Shown: positions 11,236 to 26,924 of the stretch, piece by piece
Layout: every line of letters starts with the position of its first letter
How positions within the stretch are numbered: the stretch's first letter is position 1
Assembly (NCBI GenBank): GCA_034769895.1
Contig: CM068369.1
Coordinates: 151,421,574 to 151,485,573, forward strand
Direction of reading: 5' to 3'
Length of the DNA stretch: 64,000 nucleotides
DNA from: Magicicada septendecula
Lineage: Eukaryota; Arthropoda; Insecta; Hemiptera; Cicadidae
Program-made: the position numbers and the translations under genes
The notes under the pieces: generated by a model
Seen by the model: the letters and a program-made list of their open reading frames with translations, nothing else
Told to the model about the DNA's origin: nothing
Databases searched by the model: none

Positions 11236-11690
11236 ATATTTGCATACCTTCCTGAATTATTAATTTCTTAAGGTCTGTTTATTTTGGTGAAGATCGGTTA
11301 AGGGAAAGGGGTAGTTTACCACCCACATTTTATGTTTTAACAAGAGTAATTTTTTCTATGACGGACGATAACTGCCGTAAATTCAAACATATTCAATTAA
11401 TGTTTAGTATACATCCCTAGTTAGCAGATAATTCAAGGCTTGTTGATTTTGGTTAAGATCGGTTAAGAGAAAGGGGTAGTTTACCAGCAACATTTTATGT
11501 TGTAACAAGAGAAAGTGTTTCATGACGAACGATAACTGCCGTAAATTGAAACAGAATCAAATAATTTTTTACATATGTGCCTGAGTCGTAGACGACTCAA
11601 GACATATTGATTTTGGTAAAGATCGGTTACGGGGAAAGGGTAGTTTACCAGAAACATTTTTTGTTGTAACAAGAGTAAAGTACTTAATTT
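11236..11690 (+). repeat. ~160-bp satellite array, 3 units
   Basis: Landmarks near 11290, 11457 and 11619. This is the continuation of the array broken by the Penelope pair. It ends at AACAAGAGTAAAGTACTTAATTT, the same edge as the arrays ending at 600 and 3575. Confidence 0.7.
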
Positions 11691-12144
11691 TGATAATTAA
11701 ATTATCCTGATAAGAAGTTCTTAATAATCCACTGTAGAAACGTAGATGAAATATCTATAAATGAAAAGGATAGTTGAACGGGGTGGGGGTAATATTCTAT
11801 AAATGAAAATTATAGTTGAAGAGGGAGGGGATAATTTTTTATATATGTACTACGTTATCGGCAAGAAAGGAGTAGTTTGTTGTTAAAATTCCTTCCCGGA
11901 CTGTTTGGCCGTAGTCCAATGTTTTCTGCAAAACCAGACGTTTCGGCAGTGCCGTCGACTGCCATCATCAGTGAAAAACAAGTGCGATAACGTGTGGTGG
12001 TATACGTTAGAGACCACAGTACTGTGGTTAAGGCTGAAGCAATAAGTGGAAAGAAGTAGTTTCTATGGAAACATTTCATTTCGTAAGTGATTTTAAATAT
12101 AAATCTTAGAACATGGAAGTCATATGGTTCTCCATACCGATATT
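11691..12144 (-). repeat. Unit A, copy 4, with the best-preserved hammerhead-like motif
   Basis: This is the inverse of 130-597. On the minus strand (11971-11937), CTGATGA is followed by an extra T, a GGCAG/CTGCC stem, GAAAC and immediately GTC, the usual hammerhead cleavage triplet. This ties unit A to the Penelope-type terminal repeats elsewhere in the window, although no reverse transcriptase accompanies it. Confidence 0.6.
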
Positions 12145-12244
12145 TTCAGTAGAAACGGGTTCAACAAAGGATGGCAGGCTGAACGGACCTCAAGCAGAGG
12201 TATAAGCATTGCTTGCATCCTGTATTGAACGCGTTTCTACTGAA
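12145..12244. repeat. 100-bp hairpin-forming sequence with 20-bp inverted ends
   Basis: TTCAGTAGAAACGGGTTCAA (12145-12164) and its inverse at 12225-12244 match at 19 of 20 positions. Pairing partly continues inward (AGGATG with CATCCT). It could be a small MITE or a transcribed hairpin. It directly abuts unit A. No obvious target duplication. Confidence 0.5.
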
Positions 12245-12671
12245 GAACACGTCCGTCCAGTGGGTGTCCGTAATTTCAGACATTCACCTTTGCAGTAGAT
12301 TTACCTAGATATTATTACTGCAATATTTTTAAACGTTTAATGTGGATTTTTTTTAGTTGTATGTTTAAATAAAGCACAGAGCGTAAGACGTGAGAAATAA
12401 TCACAGTGTAAAATTAATACGCAGAAGTAAGAAAAACCAAATCACTATTCTTCCTTTAACTAAGTCTTTCATAGGTCTTACTACCGTAAATTAGCATTAA
12501 CCGTACTTACTTATTTGTACTAGATGAGGAGGAAGTCGATATGGGGCTCAGGTTATTTCACTTGGTTGGAAGGCGGCAGTATGACGGCTTCTATCTTGCG
12601 CGGAAACATTGCATAAGTGATCTTAAGAGTACTATTTTAAAAAACTGACCGGACAGGACACTGGCTCCGTT

Positions 12672-12674
<3 letters not shown>

Positions 12675-12761
<87 letters not shown>
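12675..12761. repeat. (CA)n microsatellite
   Basis: About 43 uninterrupted CA dinucleotides, flanked by GTTAAA and CTAGCGCGCGC. The open frame across it is an artefact of the repeat. From 12245 to 13475 I see no other feature. Confidence 0.95.
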
Positions 12762-12764
<3 letters not shown>

Positions 12765-13476
12765 CGCGCGCACGAGAGTTTAGTCAATACCATTATTAAC
12801 GTACAAAAATAGCTCGGAACCATCAGAACGCTCTCTGAAACCTCGTTCCCCTACTTGATTACACACGACTTAACATGTTGCTAGGAGGTTCCAGAAAGTT
12901 CTTTTGTTTACTATTACGTTCTAATGCTTTTTTCTTCTTTCTGGTTCCCTATGACACTACATTCTATACAACAAAATGATATTACAACAACAGCATGCTA
13001 TTAATGCTGTACAACAAACTTTTATTATAGGTAACGTAATAAACATAACGTCCAGGATTCAACAATAAATTATTTTCAATTATTATGAACGCTGACAGCA
13101 AACAATAGCTATTTGATGCCAACGTGACATATGCAGCGGACGGTATTTTATTTACGAAACAGTCACAGGAATACTCGTTTAAATATTGTTTTATAGGTAA
13201 AATTAATTTACCCTAAACAATATGTTCGGCCATAAACAAGCACATCGGTTCCTGATAGGCAAAACGTTGTATTGTTTTGCTACATAATAAAACATTATTG
13301 TTCTACTTGTGAGAGGAAGGACAATACATAATGATAGAAACTACTGCTGGAAGCGATCTACCTGGTATAGGTAAGGTATTTTTTACATTATACCTTGATT
13401 AGTGTCAAAATTTTTAGTTAAAATATTATAACAATTGTTATAATACAATTAAAATGATGATGATGACGATGATCAT

Positions 13477-13479
<3 letters not shown>

Positions 13480-13509
<30 letters not shown>

Positions 13510-13583
13510 AAGAAGAAGAAGAAGAAGAAGAAGAAGAAGAAGAAGAAGAAGAAGAAGAAGAAGAAGAAGAAGAAGAAGAAGAA
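13480..13583. repeat. (GAA)n microsatellite
   Basis: An uninterrupted run of about 34 AAG/GAA triplets. It abuts the end of a decayed DNA polymerase gene on the minus strand, so an apparent poly-Phe open frame runs across it. The adjacent GATGATGATGACGATGATCAT is a second short triplet run. Confidence 0.95.
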
Positions 13584-13589
13584 GGTAAT

Positions 13590-14425
13590 CATCATCATCC
13601 GCGTGAGTAACGTAAACCCAATAACATGGTTATCTGATGCAACGAATAATTGTTCCGAATCTATACAAAATTGCTTGCAATCTTTTCTTTTATCATCGTC
13701 AGCACTTAATACAATTTTATTCATTTCAACTGTATATAATTCATGTTTATAACTTCTGATTAAATGCATAGTTTTATATCTTTTAATTTTATAATGTAGA
13801 CAGTTTTTGTAATCTTCAAATGTAATTTAATTTTTAACTACACTTTTCTTAACTCCTTTTGATTTTTTAGTTTCTTTGTCTCCAACTTTCATAGCATACA
13901 TTTTCGCTTTTAATCCAACAAAATCTACCATTATTTTTATCTTTAAATTTCCCAATTATCTTTTTATTAACTTGTGGTATATTGTAAGTATTATCTTTTG
14001 GATAAGCACTTGTATCAAATTCGTTTATAATTTCTTTCATATCTTTATAAACATCATCAGTTCATATATCATAAATATAACTATCAGTATCCATATAATA
14101 TAATTTTAAGTTATCTCCGTATTTCGGTTTCATAGTTTCATAATGAAAATCGTACTTTAATTTTATCACTTAATCTAAAATTGACATTCCAACGTAAATT
14201 GGTTTATCAAATATTATTTTTACTTTATTCATATGAACTGCAACTAAATTTTCGGAAAATATTGTAGTATAGTTGTAAGTTGGTTTTGAAACAAGTTTAT
14301 TATATGTTTTCTCATCCAAAATTAATTTTATAGCAACTCTTTTTCTGTTGCTTTCCCCAAAACAGAATTATTCATCAACTTGAAGAAATCTTTTTCGAAA
14401 TCATTCTTAGCATTTTTACTTCAAT
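13590..14425 (-). pseudogene. DNA polymerase B (Maverick/Polinton type), decayed C-terminal remnant
   Basis: Read on the minus strand across frames, this stretch contains the family B polymerase landmarks in order: FEKDFF with NNSVLGK (motif B, about 14400-14340), MDTDSYIYDI (motif C, about 14095-14065), a GKFKDK segment (about 13960), KKSKGVKKSVVKN (about 13860-13830), then a C-terminal SYKHELYT with LSADDDKR (about 13755-13690). The same ordered motifs occur in the intact polymerase at 56-60 kb, but the sequences differ, so this is a separate lineage. It has several stops and frameshifts and no upstream exonuclease domain. Satellite sequence flanks its upstream side and a GAA microsatellite its downstream side. 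Confidence 0.7.
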
Positions 14426-15350
14426 ATTCCTTAAGGAAATGGAAGTATGGTGATGGCAAAAAAAAATCGTGTTCGAGATTATTGCAGATTCTGATTGTAC
14501 TACACTCAAAACATGAAAAAAGGCGTTTTCCGAAAAGTGTGTGTGTGTGTCTGTGTGTAGGTTTTTTTCTATGGCAAACGATAACTGCCGCAAATTCAAA
14601 CAGAATCAAATAATTTTTTGCATATAGCCCTGATTTGTAGAGTACTCACGACCTATTGTTTTTGGTGAAGATCGGTTGAGGGAAAGGGGTAGTTTACCTG
14701 CAACGGTTTTTTTTTATCAAGGGAAATTTTTTTCTTTGGCAAACGATAACAGCCGCAAATTCAAACAGAATCAAATAATGTTTCGCATACAGCCCTGAAT
14801 TGTAGAGTTCTCAAGACCTATTATTTTTGGTGAAGATCGGTTAAGGGAAAGGGGTAGTTTAACTGTAACGTTTTATGTTTTAACAAGGATATTTCTTATG
14901 GCAAACGATAACAGCCGCAAATTCAAACAGAATCAAAAGATTATTTGCATACAGCCCTAAATTGTAGTGTTCTCAAGACGTATTGTTTTTGGTGAAGATC
15001 GATTAAGGGAAAGGGGTAGTTTACCAGCAATGTTTTTTTAACAAGGGTATTTTATATGGCAAACGATAACAGCCGCAAATTCAAACAGAATCAAATAATT
15101 TTTTGCATACAGCCCTGATTTGTAGATTACTCAAGACCCTTTGTTTTTGGTGGAGGTTGGTTGAGGGGAAGAGGTAGTTTACCTGCAACGTTTTTTATCA
15201 AGCGTATTTTTTATGGCAAACGATAACTGCCGCAAATTCAAACAGAATCAAATAATTTTTTGCATACGTCAGTGAATTGTAGAGGACTCAAGGCCTTTTG
15301 ATTTTGGTGAAGATCGGTTAAGGGAAAGGGGTAGTTTACCTGCAACCTTT
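14426..15350 (+). repeat. Leader plus ~160-bp satellite array, 5 units
   Basis: It begins at TTCCTTAAGGAAATGGAAGTATGG (14428-14451) with the TG-rich leader, then five units with landmarks near 14665, 14830, 14995, 15150 and 15312. The leader and first units are nearly identical to those at 3.1-3.3 and 3.8-4.1 kb. This copy directly truncates the polymerase remnant. Confidence 0.75.
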
Positions 15351-15872
15351 TACGTTTTAACAAGAGTAAAGTACTTGAAAATTCATTTAAACTTTTCCAA
15401 ACAATGGTAATTGTTGAAAATAAAATAATTTTGTTGCCAGGCAATAAAATTATAATTTTTTCATTTTAATGTAAATTATGTATACATTAGAAAATATATC
15501 GTGCTTGGCAGGCAAGCATATTTCAGTTTTGTACTGTTTACGTTTCCATTTTATTATTATGACTACTGCAGTAAAAAGGCAGGGAAGACACACAAACATA
15601 CACACAAAATTCGCGTTATATCTGGCCTCATTCAAGTTTATTTTCTTACATTTGGACGCTTTTTAAATGGAAAGTGCTGAACCCATATCAACATAACGCA
15701 TGCAAGCCGAAAAAGTGTCCAGCGTGGATAGCGATTTGCTTCCTGTGGCCGCAGGGCAGTGTAACTGCACGTGTTTACAGAGGAACGATTCATAGACAGA
15801 CTTTTCGTCTTTAGGGAATGAACCCTCTGCAAGATGCTGAGAGTCCATGAGTGACTTCGGAGCGCTCCTTCA
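15351..15872 (+). repeat. Composite repeat tail (unit D), copy 2
   Basis: This is a second copy of 4476-4930, and it also has the extra AT-rich part found at 3580-3730. It ends at the same GGAGCGCTCCTTC boundary. Having leader, units and tail in the same order at both loci suggests one mobile family with a variable number of internal 160-bp repeats. Confidence 0.65.
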
Positions 15873-15879
15873 GATTTCA

Positions 15880-16490
15880 ATGTGAATGGAAGTGTTTCGA
15901 AGGAGTGTCCTGCTTAAGTTATCTATGTGCTTTGGTATCTAATGATAATAAAATTAGGATGAATATAAGAAAAAGGATACAAGTAGGAAATAGAGCCTAC
16001 AAATGGTACTTTGCAAATATTAACATATTTAAAAATAATCTTGTTACAATAGGTATAAATCTTAAAGTATATTACACTCAAGGGCGACTAGTTGTTACAT
16101 ATAAATCTGAGGTGTGGACTATGACAGAAAAAATGACAGAACTGCTACAGAATCATTTGAGCGCAAAATGTTCCGTAAAATTTATGGCCCAGTAAGAAAA
16201 AAAGGCAGTTGGAGAATACGCAATAACAATGAACTACAGGATCACATGCATGGAATAGACATAGTGAAATTCATCAAATCACAGAGGTTGCATTGGTTAG
16301 GACATGTGGAAAGAATGCTGAAAGGACAATTATATACTACTAGAGGTAGACGCAGACCATGGATGAGAGGGCTGGATAGCGTAACAGAAAGTCTTGCTAG
16401 CAGGTAATCAGAGGGTGGCGAGGAAGGGCAGAGAACGGGGAAGCATAGAGGAGTATTGTAGAGGATATTAAAGCCCACCAAAGGCTTTAA
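15880..16490 (+). pseudogene. Non-LTR retrotransposon reverse transcriptase, C-terminal remnant
   Basis: Two overlapping frames (15851-16195 and 16114-16407) give the conserved C-terminal region of RTE/Jockey-type enzymes. The landmarks are IRMNIRKRIQVGNRAY, then YKSEVWTMTEKM, then FERKMFRKIYGPVRKKG, then SQRLHWLGHVERM. The last phrase is the typical end of these proteins. One frameshift lies near 16150. The remainder of the element is absent, as expected of 5'-truncated copies. 16490-16800 has nothing I recognise. Confidence 0.75.
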
Positions 16491-16809
16491 CGCCAGATAA
16501 GAAGAGGATGTATTTGTCTACGACCGTACAGATTCTATAGCTGACGCTAATGCCGTCTTGATTTCGTTGCTGTCAGTCGAAGTGATTCGAGACTCTTCGA
16601 GACCTAGTTTGTATTGGTAGTGTTTGTGCGGGGTTACAGTCTGAGCACACAAGTCTGAGGACACCAAGTATCATTAGCTTGTATTCTCTCCGGGAAACTA
16701 CAGCAGTTTTTTATTTTGTGTATGTTTCAAAACTATTTATTTATCTTCTCTTTTATATCATGTTCAGACTGCACATTCGAGATATTTAAAAAGGCTCACC
16801 TGTTCTAAC

Positions 16810-17100
16810 GTCCTGTTGTTTGTAACTATCTTAGTCCTTACTGAATATTTATCTTTAAAGGCCATTGTTTTCGACTTTTTCTGTAAAATTGTCAGTGGAT
16901 ACTCTCTTGCTACTTCTTCTAATTGAAACACAGCACTTTGTAAATCATCCTCATTTTGTTATATAATAACTATGTTATCTGCATATAGCAGCGAACCCAT
17001 ACAAATTGATTTGTTAAGCTGTATTCCCAAAGTCACTGTGGATTTCCTTGCTCTCAACATGTCCTCAAAATAAATAAATTTAGGAATATTTGTAGAACGG
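16810..17100 (-). pseudogene. Non-LTR reverse transcriptase palm fragment
   Basis: On the minus strand, GSLLYADNIVII (about 17000-16965) is a decayed form of the YADD catalytic motif. It is followed by a stop and then DLQSAVFQLEEVAREY and KSKTMAFKDKYSVR, which are typical downstream sequences of the palm domain. It abuts an opposite-strand fragment of a similar element at about 17110, so two truncated insertions lie tail to tail. Confidence 0.65.
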
Positions 17101-17109
17101 TTCATAGAA

Positions 17110-17500
17110 ATTTTAGAAATAAAACAAGACACAGCACAAGGATTAAATTTTATAAGACAATTGCAATAACCACATTGACATATGCGAGTGAGGCGTGGGT
17201 CATGACAAAAAGGAATGGGACAATATTCAGGGTCCTGAAATGCAGTTTCTTCGAAGTACTTTAAACTGTACATTGTAAGATAGAATAAGTAATGAGTATA
17301 TCAGAGCGAAACTTGAATCAGAGGACATGAATGAAATTATTTCAGCTTACAGAAGACAATGGTGGGGTGATTTGCAAAGGACGACAGAGGATTGATTGGC
17401 GAAATGGGCAATGAATTATAAAATCACTGGTAGAAGAGTCGTTGGTCGTCCGAGGATGAGATGGGTGCCGAACCAGGTTTGTATAACCTAATCCTTAAAG
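17110..17500 (+). pseudogene. Non-LTR reverse transcriptase C-terminal fragment
   Basis: ITTLTYASEAWVMTKRN (about 17165-17215) matches the conserved 'TYGSE.W.LT' region of RTE-like elements. Downstream frames hold EDNGGVICKGRQR and a final G-R-P-R-M-R-W-type basic motif near 17445-17470. There are multiple frameshifts and stops. Confidence 0.65.
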
Positions 17501-17689
17501 TAGAGAAGAATCACTAATAGTGTAAAAAATATATCATTTAACATAAAAAAATAAATAATTAAATATATTGAGCCAGTTGAAACAAAAATGAATTATATTT
17601 GGTTAAAATAAACTAGAAAACAGTTTTTGTTCAGACAACAAATTTGGTAATAGTGTTACAAGTAAATAAATGGATACGTAAATAACTCT

Positions 17690-22335
<4,646 letters not shown>

Positions 22336-25300
22336 AGCTAGAACTGGATAAATAGCTGTATAGGAAAAAGAACAAAAGCACACTATTAAACAAGGAAAAA
22401 AATGTGGCTAATACTAAAGTAGTCTTCTTTAACCTAGTCCGTGCATTCACTAAAACAACAAACAGTTTCACCAAAGTCACCAATAAATTTGAATCAAACA
22501 GAATTAGACTTGATCGAAAGCTTTCGTGGTGTTCACTTTTAATAAGAAATCAGCTTAACGGTTTAACAAAGCATTTTATTTTTCTAGTGGCGCAGGTTTT
22601 GCCCCTGGAAGGTTGAAGCAACCTCGGCGGCTGGACTGAGTCTAATCTCAGAAAAATAAAACTTGAGTTAAACCGTAAGTCTAAGAAGTTATTGAAATCA
22701 TGCAGGCATTAGTATCAATCACTAGACAACAAATTATTTCTACAGAAAAGAGAAGTAACTGTAATACTTACGATGTCAGCAGTTCAGAAGTATATTAAAA
22801 CGAGTTACTCTATTCATTAGTACGCATTAATAAAGCCTACCAATTAGGAGACCAGTTGTGATTATCGAATTCCGAATATTTTGTACCATAGACTTCAGTC
22901 GACATAAATAATTTCGAATCTTAATGCAATTATGATTAATTTGGACAACATTTATTTACATGAATATACTATACTTTCGTGTTACCAACAGCCAACACTA
23001 AGCATAATTTGCCAACGAACACTAAATATGTTAAGGGACACTGTTTGATACAGACAAAATGTTTGATACACTGTTTGATAAAATGCACTGTGATTTAGTT
23101 AATACAGAAGCCCTTCCGTGTAAACATTCATCTGTTAAAAGATTAATATATTGAAAAGCTATTTAAAAAAAACAAATTCTTTCACAATGACGTTAAAACA
23201 GAATGATTAATTTTATTTTGTAAGACAAGTTATTACAATTCTAAAAAATTCTAATAACACACTCTATGTAATAATAGAAATTTTTAAATTAGTATTTAAT
23301 TGAAACAACAAAAACCCCTTAAAAAAGTAAAATAATATCTTTTAAAAAATAAATAACACAAAATTTCAATAAAGACACAGAAAATTGGGAAGCGCTGGTT
23401 TGAAACACGATTAAATTAAATCAAATAGACAATCTTATATTTACTTATTGGCTAGCAAATACGATCGTATTAAAAATCATAAAGTCTATATAATGTAACG
23501 TGGACATAGATTTGAATACACTAGTTCAATGTTTTGCGTGTAGAGCACCAAAATAATAAGTTTTCTATACTGGCTTTTGAAACCTGTTTTCTTTAATCAG
23601 AAAAAGCAAAGTCAGGAAATAGTTATTAAAAAAAATGTATAGTTAACTCGAACTGAAGAAAAATTTGTCTTAAATTATAAAAACTATAATAGGGTAAAAA
23701 CGTTTTGTCTAATAAAGGTATAACTCCCCCTGACATAAGATGTAAATTAAGATATTTGAGACAAATTTTGAACGAAAGAAAAACCAATAAACTTTTATGG
23801 ATAACAAACAGAATATACAGCGTATTAATTACAAGTAATATATTAGTATTATTTAGATAAATGCAAAAGTAAAAATACATTATGTTAGTCGTAACTTTAG
23901 TAAATAAGATTTAATGTCACCGTATATGTTTTACTATTATATCTAATAGAAATAGTAAAATATTAATGATGTTAAAAAATTATAAAATATTAATTAAAAT
24001 ATTAAATTAAAATAAAATAATAGTAATAGTTTTACTATCACATCCGCTCCTGAATAGCTTGGATATCATGTAAGCCTACATAATACATATCCGTTAATTT
24101 ACATTGATTATTAATATTAAAACTTCCAAAATTATATATATAAAATCCTTATCTGGCGAAGATAAATGTATTACATATTATGAGTAAAGGAATACCTGGA
24201 ATAATGTATAAAATGCATTATTTAATTAACGAGTGGAAAAAACGTCCTACTTACCTCAATGTTTTAAAAAGATAAAAATATTGTTTTGAAAAAAAATTAA
24301 TTTCCATATGGATACAAGTTGAATTGTTGATTTTCTCTGTTAAATAAATTTATAAAAGTAACTGCTTTTTTGAATAAAAATAAGATTACCAAAAATACGG
24401 CAAAGTACAGAACTTCTGGTCAGGGGTGGCGGCTTGATGCGCACACTGTGTTTCGGAACAAGTGGGGAGTTGTCGAAAGCACATCTGTATTTGCCAGCCG
24501 CCAGGTATGAACAAAATTCCTGTACGATGATAAAATACGATCCGTAATGAAAGGAATGGCCTACGATCTGTAGGCCTAAACCAAACCTGCATTTTGGCAT
24601 TTCTTTTGTGGTAGTGGTACATTTCTATACAAGTGTAGTTTACTCTTTATAGTAAGTCTTAAATTTCTTGTATTAACTGTATTTGCTTATACAAACACAC
24701 TAATAATAGATTTCTTCTATTAACAAATGCACATAACATACCAGTTAGTTGGATTCATAGTAACTTAACACAGAACTGTTAATACATTCGTATTTTAATT
24801 ATAGCAGAAATTTAGTTTTAAGGCATATTGTACATTTTAATGCATATAACAAAAGGCATACAGTTAATCTGGCCTAAACCCGTTGGATCAAACTTCTTGA
24901 CATCAAACCTTTCTAAGTAATTGTTTTTCTGAGTCAAGCAATTACTACATATATTTAATATTTTTATTTTCATACTAATGAATGAAAAAAATACGTATAA
25001 AAGGGCATCTTTTCTATTTGCTCTCGAAGATTAACCTGTGAATCTCTATCCTTTGTACACCAGAGTCCCATGCTTGCTGAAGCAGGAACAATTTACCTTA
25101 CCAATATATGAAATCAACAAAATTTTAAGTTGTTAAATCCACTCTTCGTAAATGCGAGCGAGCTCTTCTTGCTTCCGATTATATTTTCTCTTATACAATA
25201 ACAAAAGAGATAAAATAAATACACAAGCCTGTATAGTCAGATAAGGGAATGCAAGATTATATAGCTTGTTCGTTAAAGTAATAACATGAAAACATTCAAG

Positions 25301-25357
25301 TTTCGGTTAAAATTTCCGTTTAAAATGTCTTTTTTCTTACCAGATACACCAGCTTAC

Positions 25358-25560
25358 CTTTTGCCCCTCCAGCATCTCGAAGAATCAGTGCTCTTTGATA
25401 GCACTGCAGTCAGATATTTCATTTCCTCTCTAAATTTTGATCCTTCCTCACAACTAACTTGGACTCGATTGGTATTTTGTTCACAAACATTCTACAGCAC
25501 GACGGTTCTGACTGGCGGACGATTTAACACTCCTATGGTTAACATAAGCTGACGCTTAGA
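25358..25560 (-). other. Candidate 5' non-coding first exon of the host gene
   Basis: On the minus strand, a stretch of balanced base composition ends in GGGGCAAAAG followed by the donor GTAAGCTGG (25357-25349). An initiator-like TCAGAAC lies near 25510. It is the best candidate I see for the first exon of the minus-strand gene, but nothing in the sequence proves the link. 22356-25357 otherwise holds AT-rich sequence with no coding exon I can support. Confidence 0.35.
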
Positions 25561-25707
25561 AAGCAACGGACACTCGAAGATTTGGCTAAATGTATATTTA
25601 TATTACATTATATGCTACATGCTGTAAACTCTTGGTTTGAGCGGCATAATGTTTCCACTCTTGAAGTCTGTGTGCTTCTATATGAGTTAGATACGACTAA
25701 CTTAGGT

Positions 25708-25708
<1 letters not shown>

Positions 25709-25760
<52 letters not shown>
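25709..25760. repeat. (TA)n microsatellite
   Basis: About 25 TA dinucleotides. It lies just left of the Helitron and outside it. Confidence 0.95.
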
Positions 25761-25762
<2 letters not shown>

Positions 25763-25923
25763 AATGCGACAGAATAGTAGCCCCATCCCAAAACTTAAAA
25801 CCGCTCAATTCAGTAGGTAGAATCACCAATACTACCCTATTAAAACCAGATAAAGACGAACAACCCTTACTTACAGAAAAGACTGTACAATATAAAAGAT
25901 AAGGAAAAATACAATACAAATAA

Positions 25924-26283
25924 TCTCTATATATTATTTCTCAAAGGTGTTTTTTTTTGTCGGTATGAAATATCTCCCTTAATACTGTATCAAAATTAAT
26001 GTTTGATACGCCATTTTGAAGATTATTTTTCCCTCTAATGACGAAAAATAAGTAAATATCTTAAAATTAATGTTTTCGTTAAAAAATTACATTTTAAAAC
26101 TTTTCTCTATATATTATTTCTCAAAGGTGTTTTTTTGTCTGCATGAAATATCTCTTTAATACTGTATCAAAATTAATGTTTGATACGCCATTTTGAAGAT
26201 TATTTTTCTCTCTAATGACGAAAAATAAGTAAAAATCTTAAAATTAATGTTGTCGTTAAAAAATTACATTTTAAAACTTACAT
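25924..26283 (+). repeat. Tandem duplication of the Helitron 5' terminus
   Basis: 25924-26103 and 26104-26283 are about 95% identical. Both start TCTCTATATATTATTTCTC, followed by AAAGGTGTTTTTTT, and contain ACTGTATCAAAATTAATG. The internal copy is preceded by T rather than A. Either end could in principle be recognised as the 5' terminus. Confidence 0.8.
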
Positions 26284-26746
26284 TTTAAAAATTTCATTTA
26301 AAAAAATTACATTTTAAAAACAAGGGTCGCCATCTGGTGGCAATCTGTTTATTTTAACAGTTGTCGGTAATATAAAGTGTCGTGGTGGCGCTGAAGTCTC
26401 TGAATAGAATAGAATAGAATAAAATAAACGTATAAATAACGTATAAACAACGTATAAACAACGTGTCAATCAAATTAAAACAAGAAATTAATTAATTATA
26501 AAATTATAAAAATTTATTGCATTTGAATTACAAAAAATAAATTTTTATTTCGAAATATGTGTCACAATATTTGTATATTTACTAATTTTTTATTAATAAT
26601 TTTTTTACAACTTCAAAATTCAATAGTCGTTATGTTTTTGCCAGTTTGTCATCATTCGTTATTTGCAATAATCTATTTTTATTAATTAAGTACTATCCAT
26701 AGGATAGTCGTATAAGGAATCCTATTACCTGAAGTGGTGATACATA

Positions 26747-26842
26747 CCCAGTGAACACATGACATCATATGACGTAATAATGATGTAAAAACGCTGATTT
26801 TATATCATATTGATATCACATTTACGTAATGTGTTCACTGGG
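26747..26842. mobile_element. 96-bp palindromic MITE
   Basis: The ends CCCAGTGAACACAT (26747) and its inverse ATGTGTTCACTGGG (ending 26842) are perfect inverted repeats, flanked by TA on both sides (26745-26746 and 26843-26844). The interior is largely self-complementary. The size, ends and TA duplication suit a Tc1/mariner-type MITE. It sits in the Helitron upstream of its gene. Confidence 0.7.
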
Positions 26843-26924
26843 TATCGTCATTTTTCGTTCACTAAGAATAGCTCTCATTTTAATGAAAACTCATGTAAAC
26901 GAATTTGTGATTTAGGTTTTCATA

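Noticed and set aside
13440-13620. Possible CRISPR-like or coding GAA repeat
   Set aside because: Pure trinucleotide microsatellite without spacers.
24340-24622. Two overlapping minus-strand frames of about 80 residues with more balanced composition
   Set aside because: Possible exon or retroposed fragment, but no clear splice-site pair, no recognisable domain, and two competing frames.
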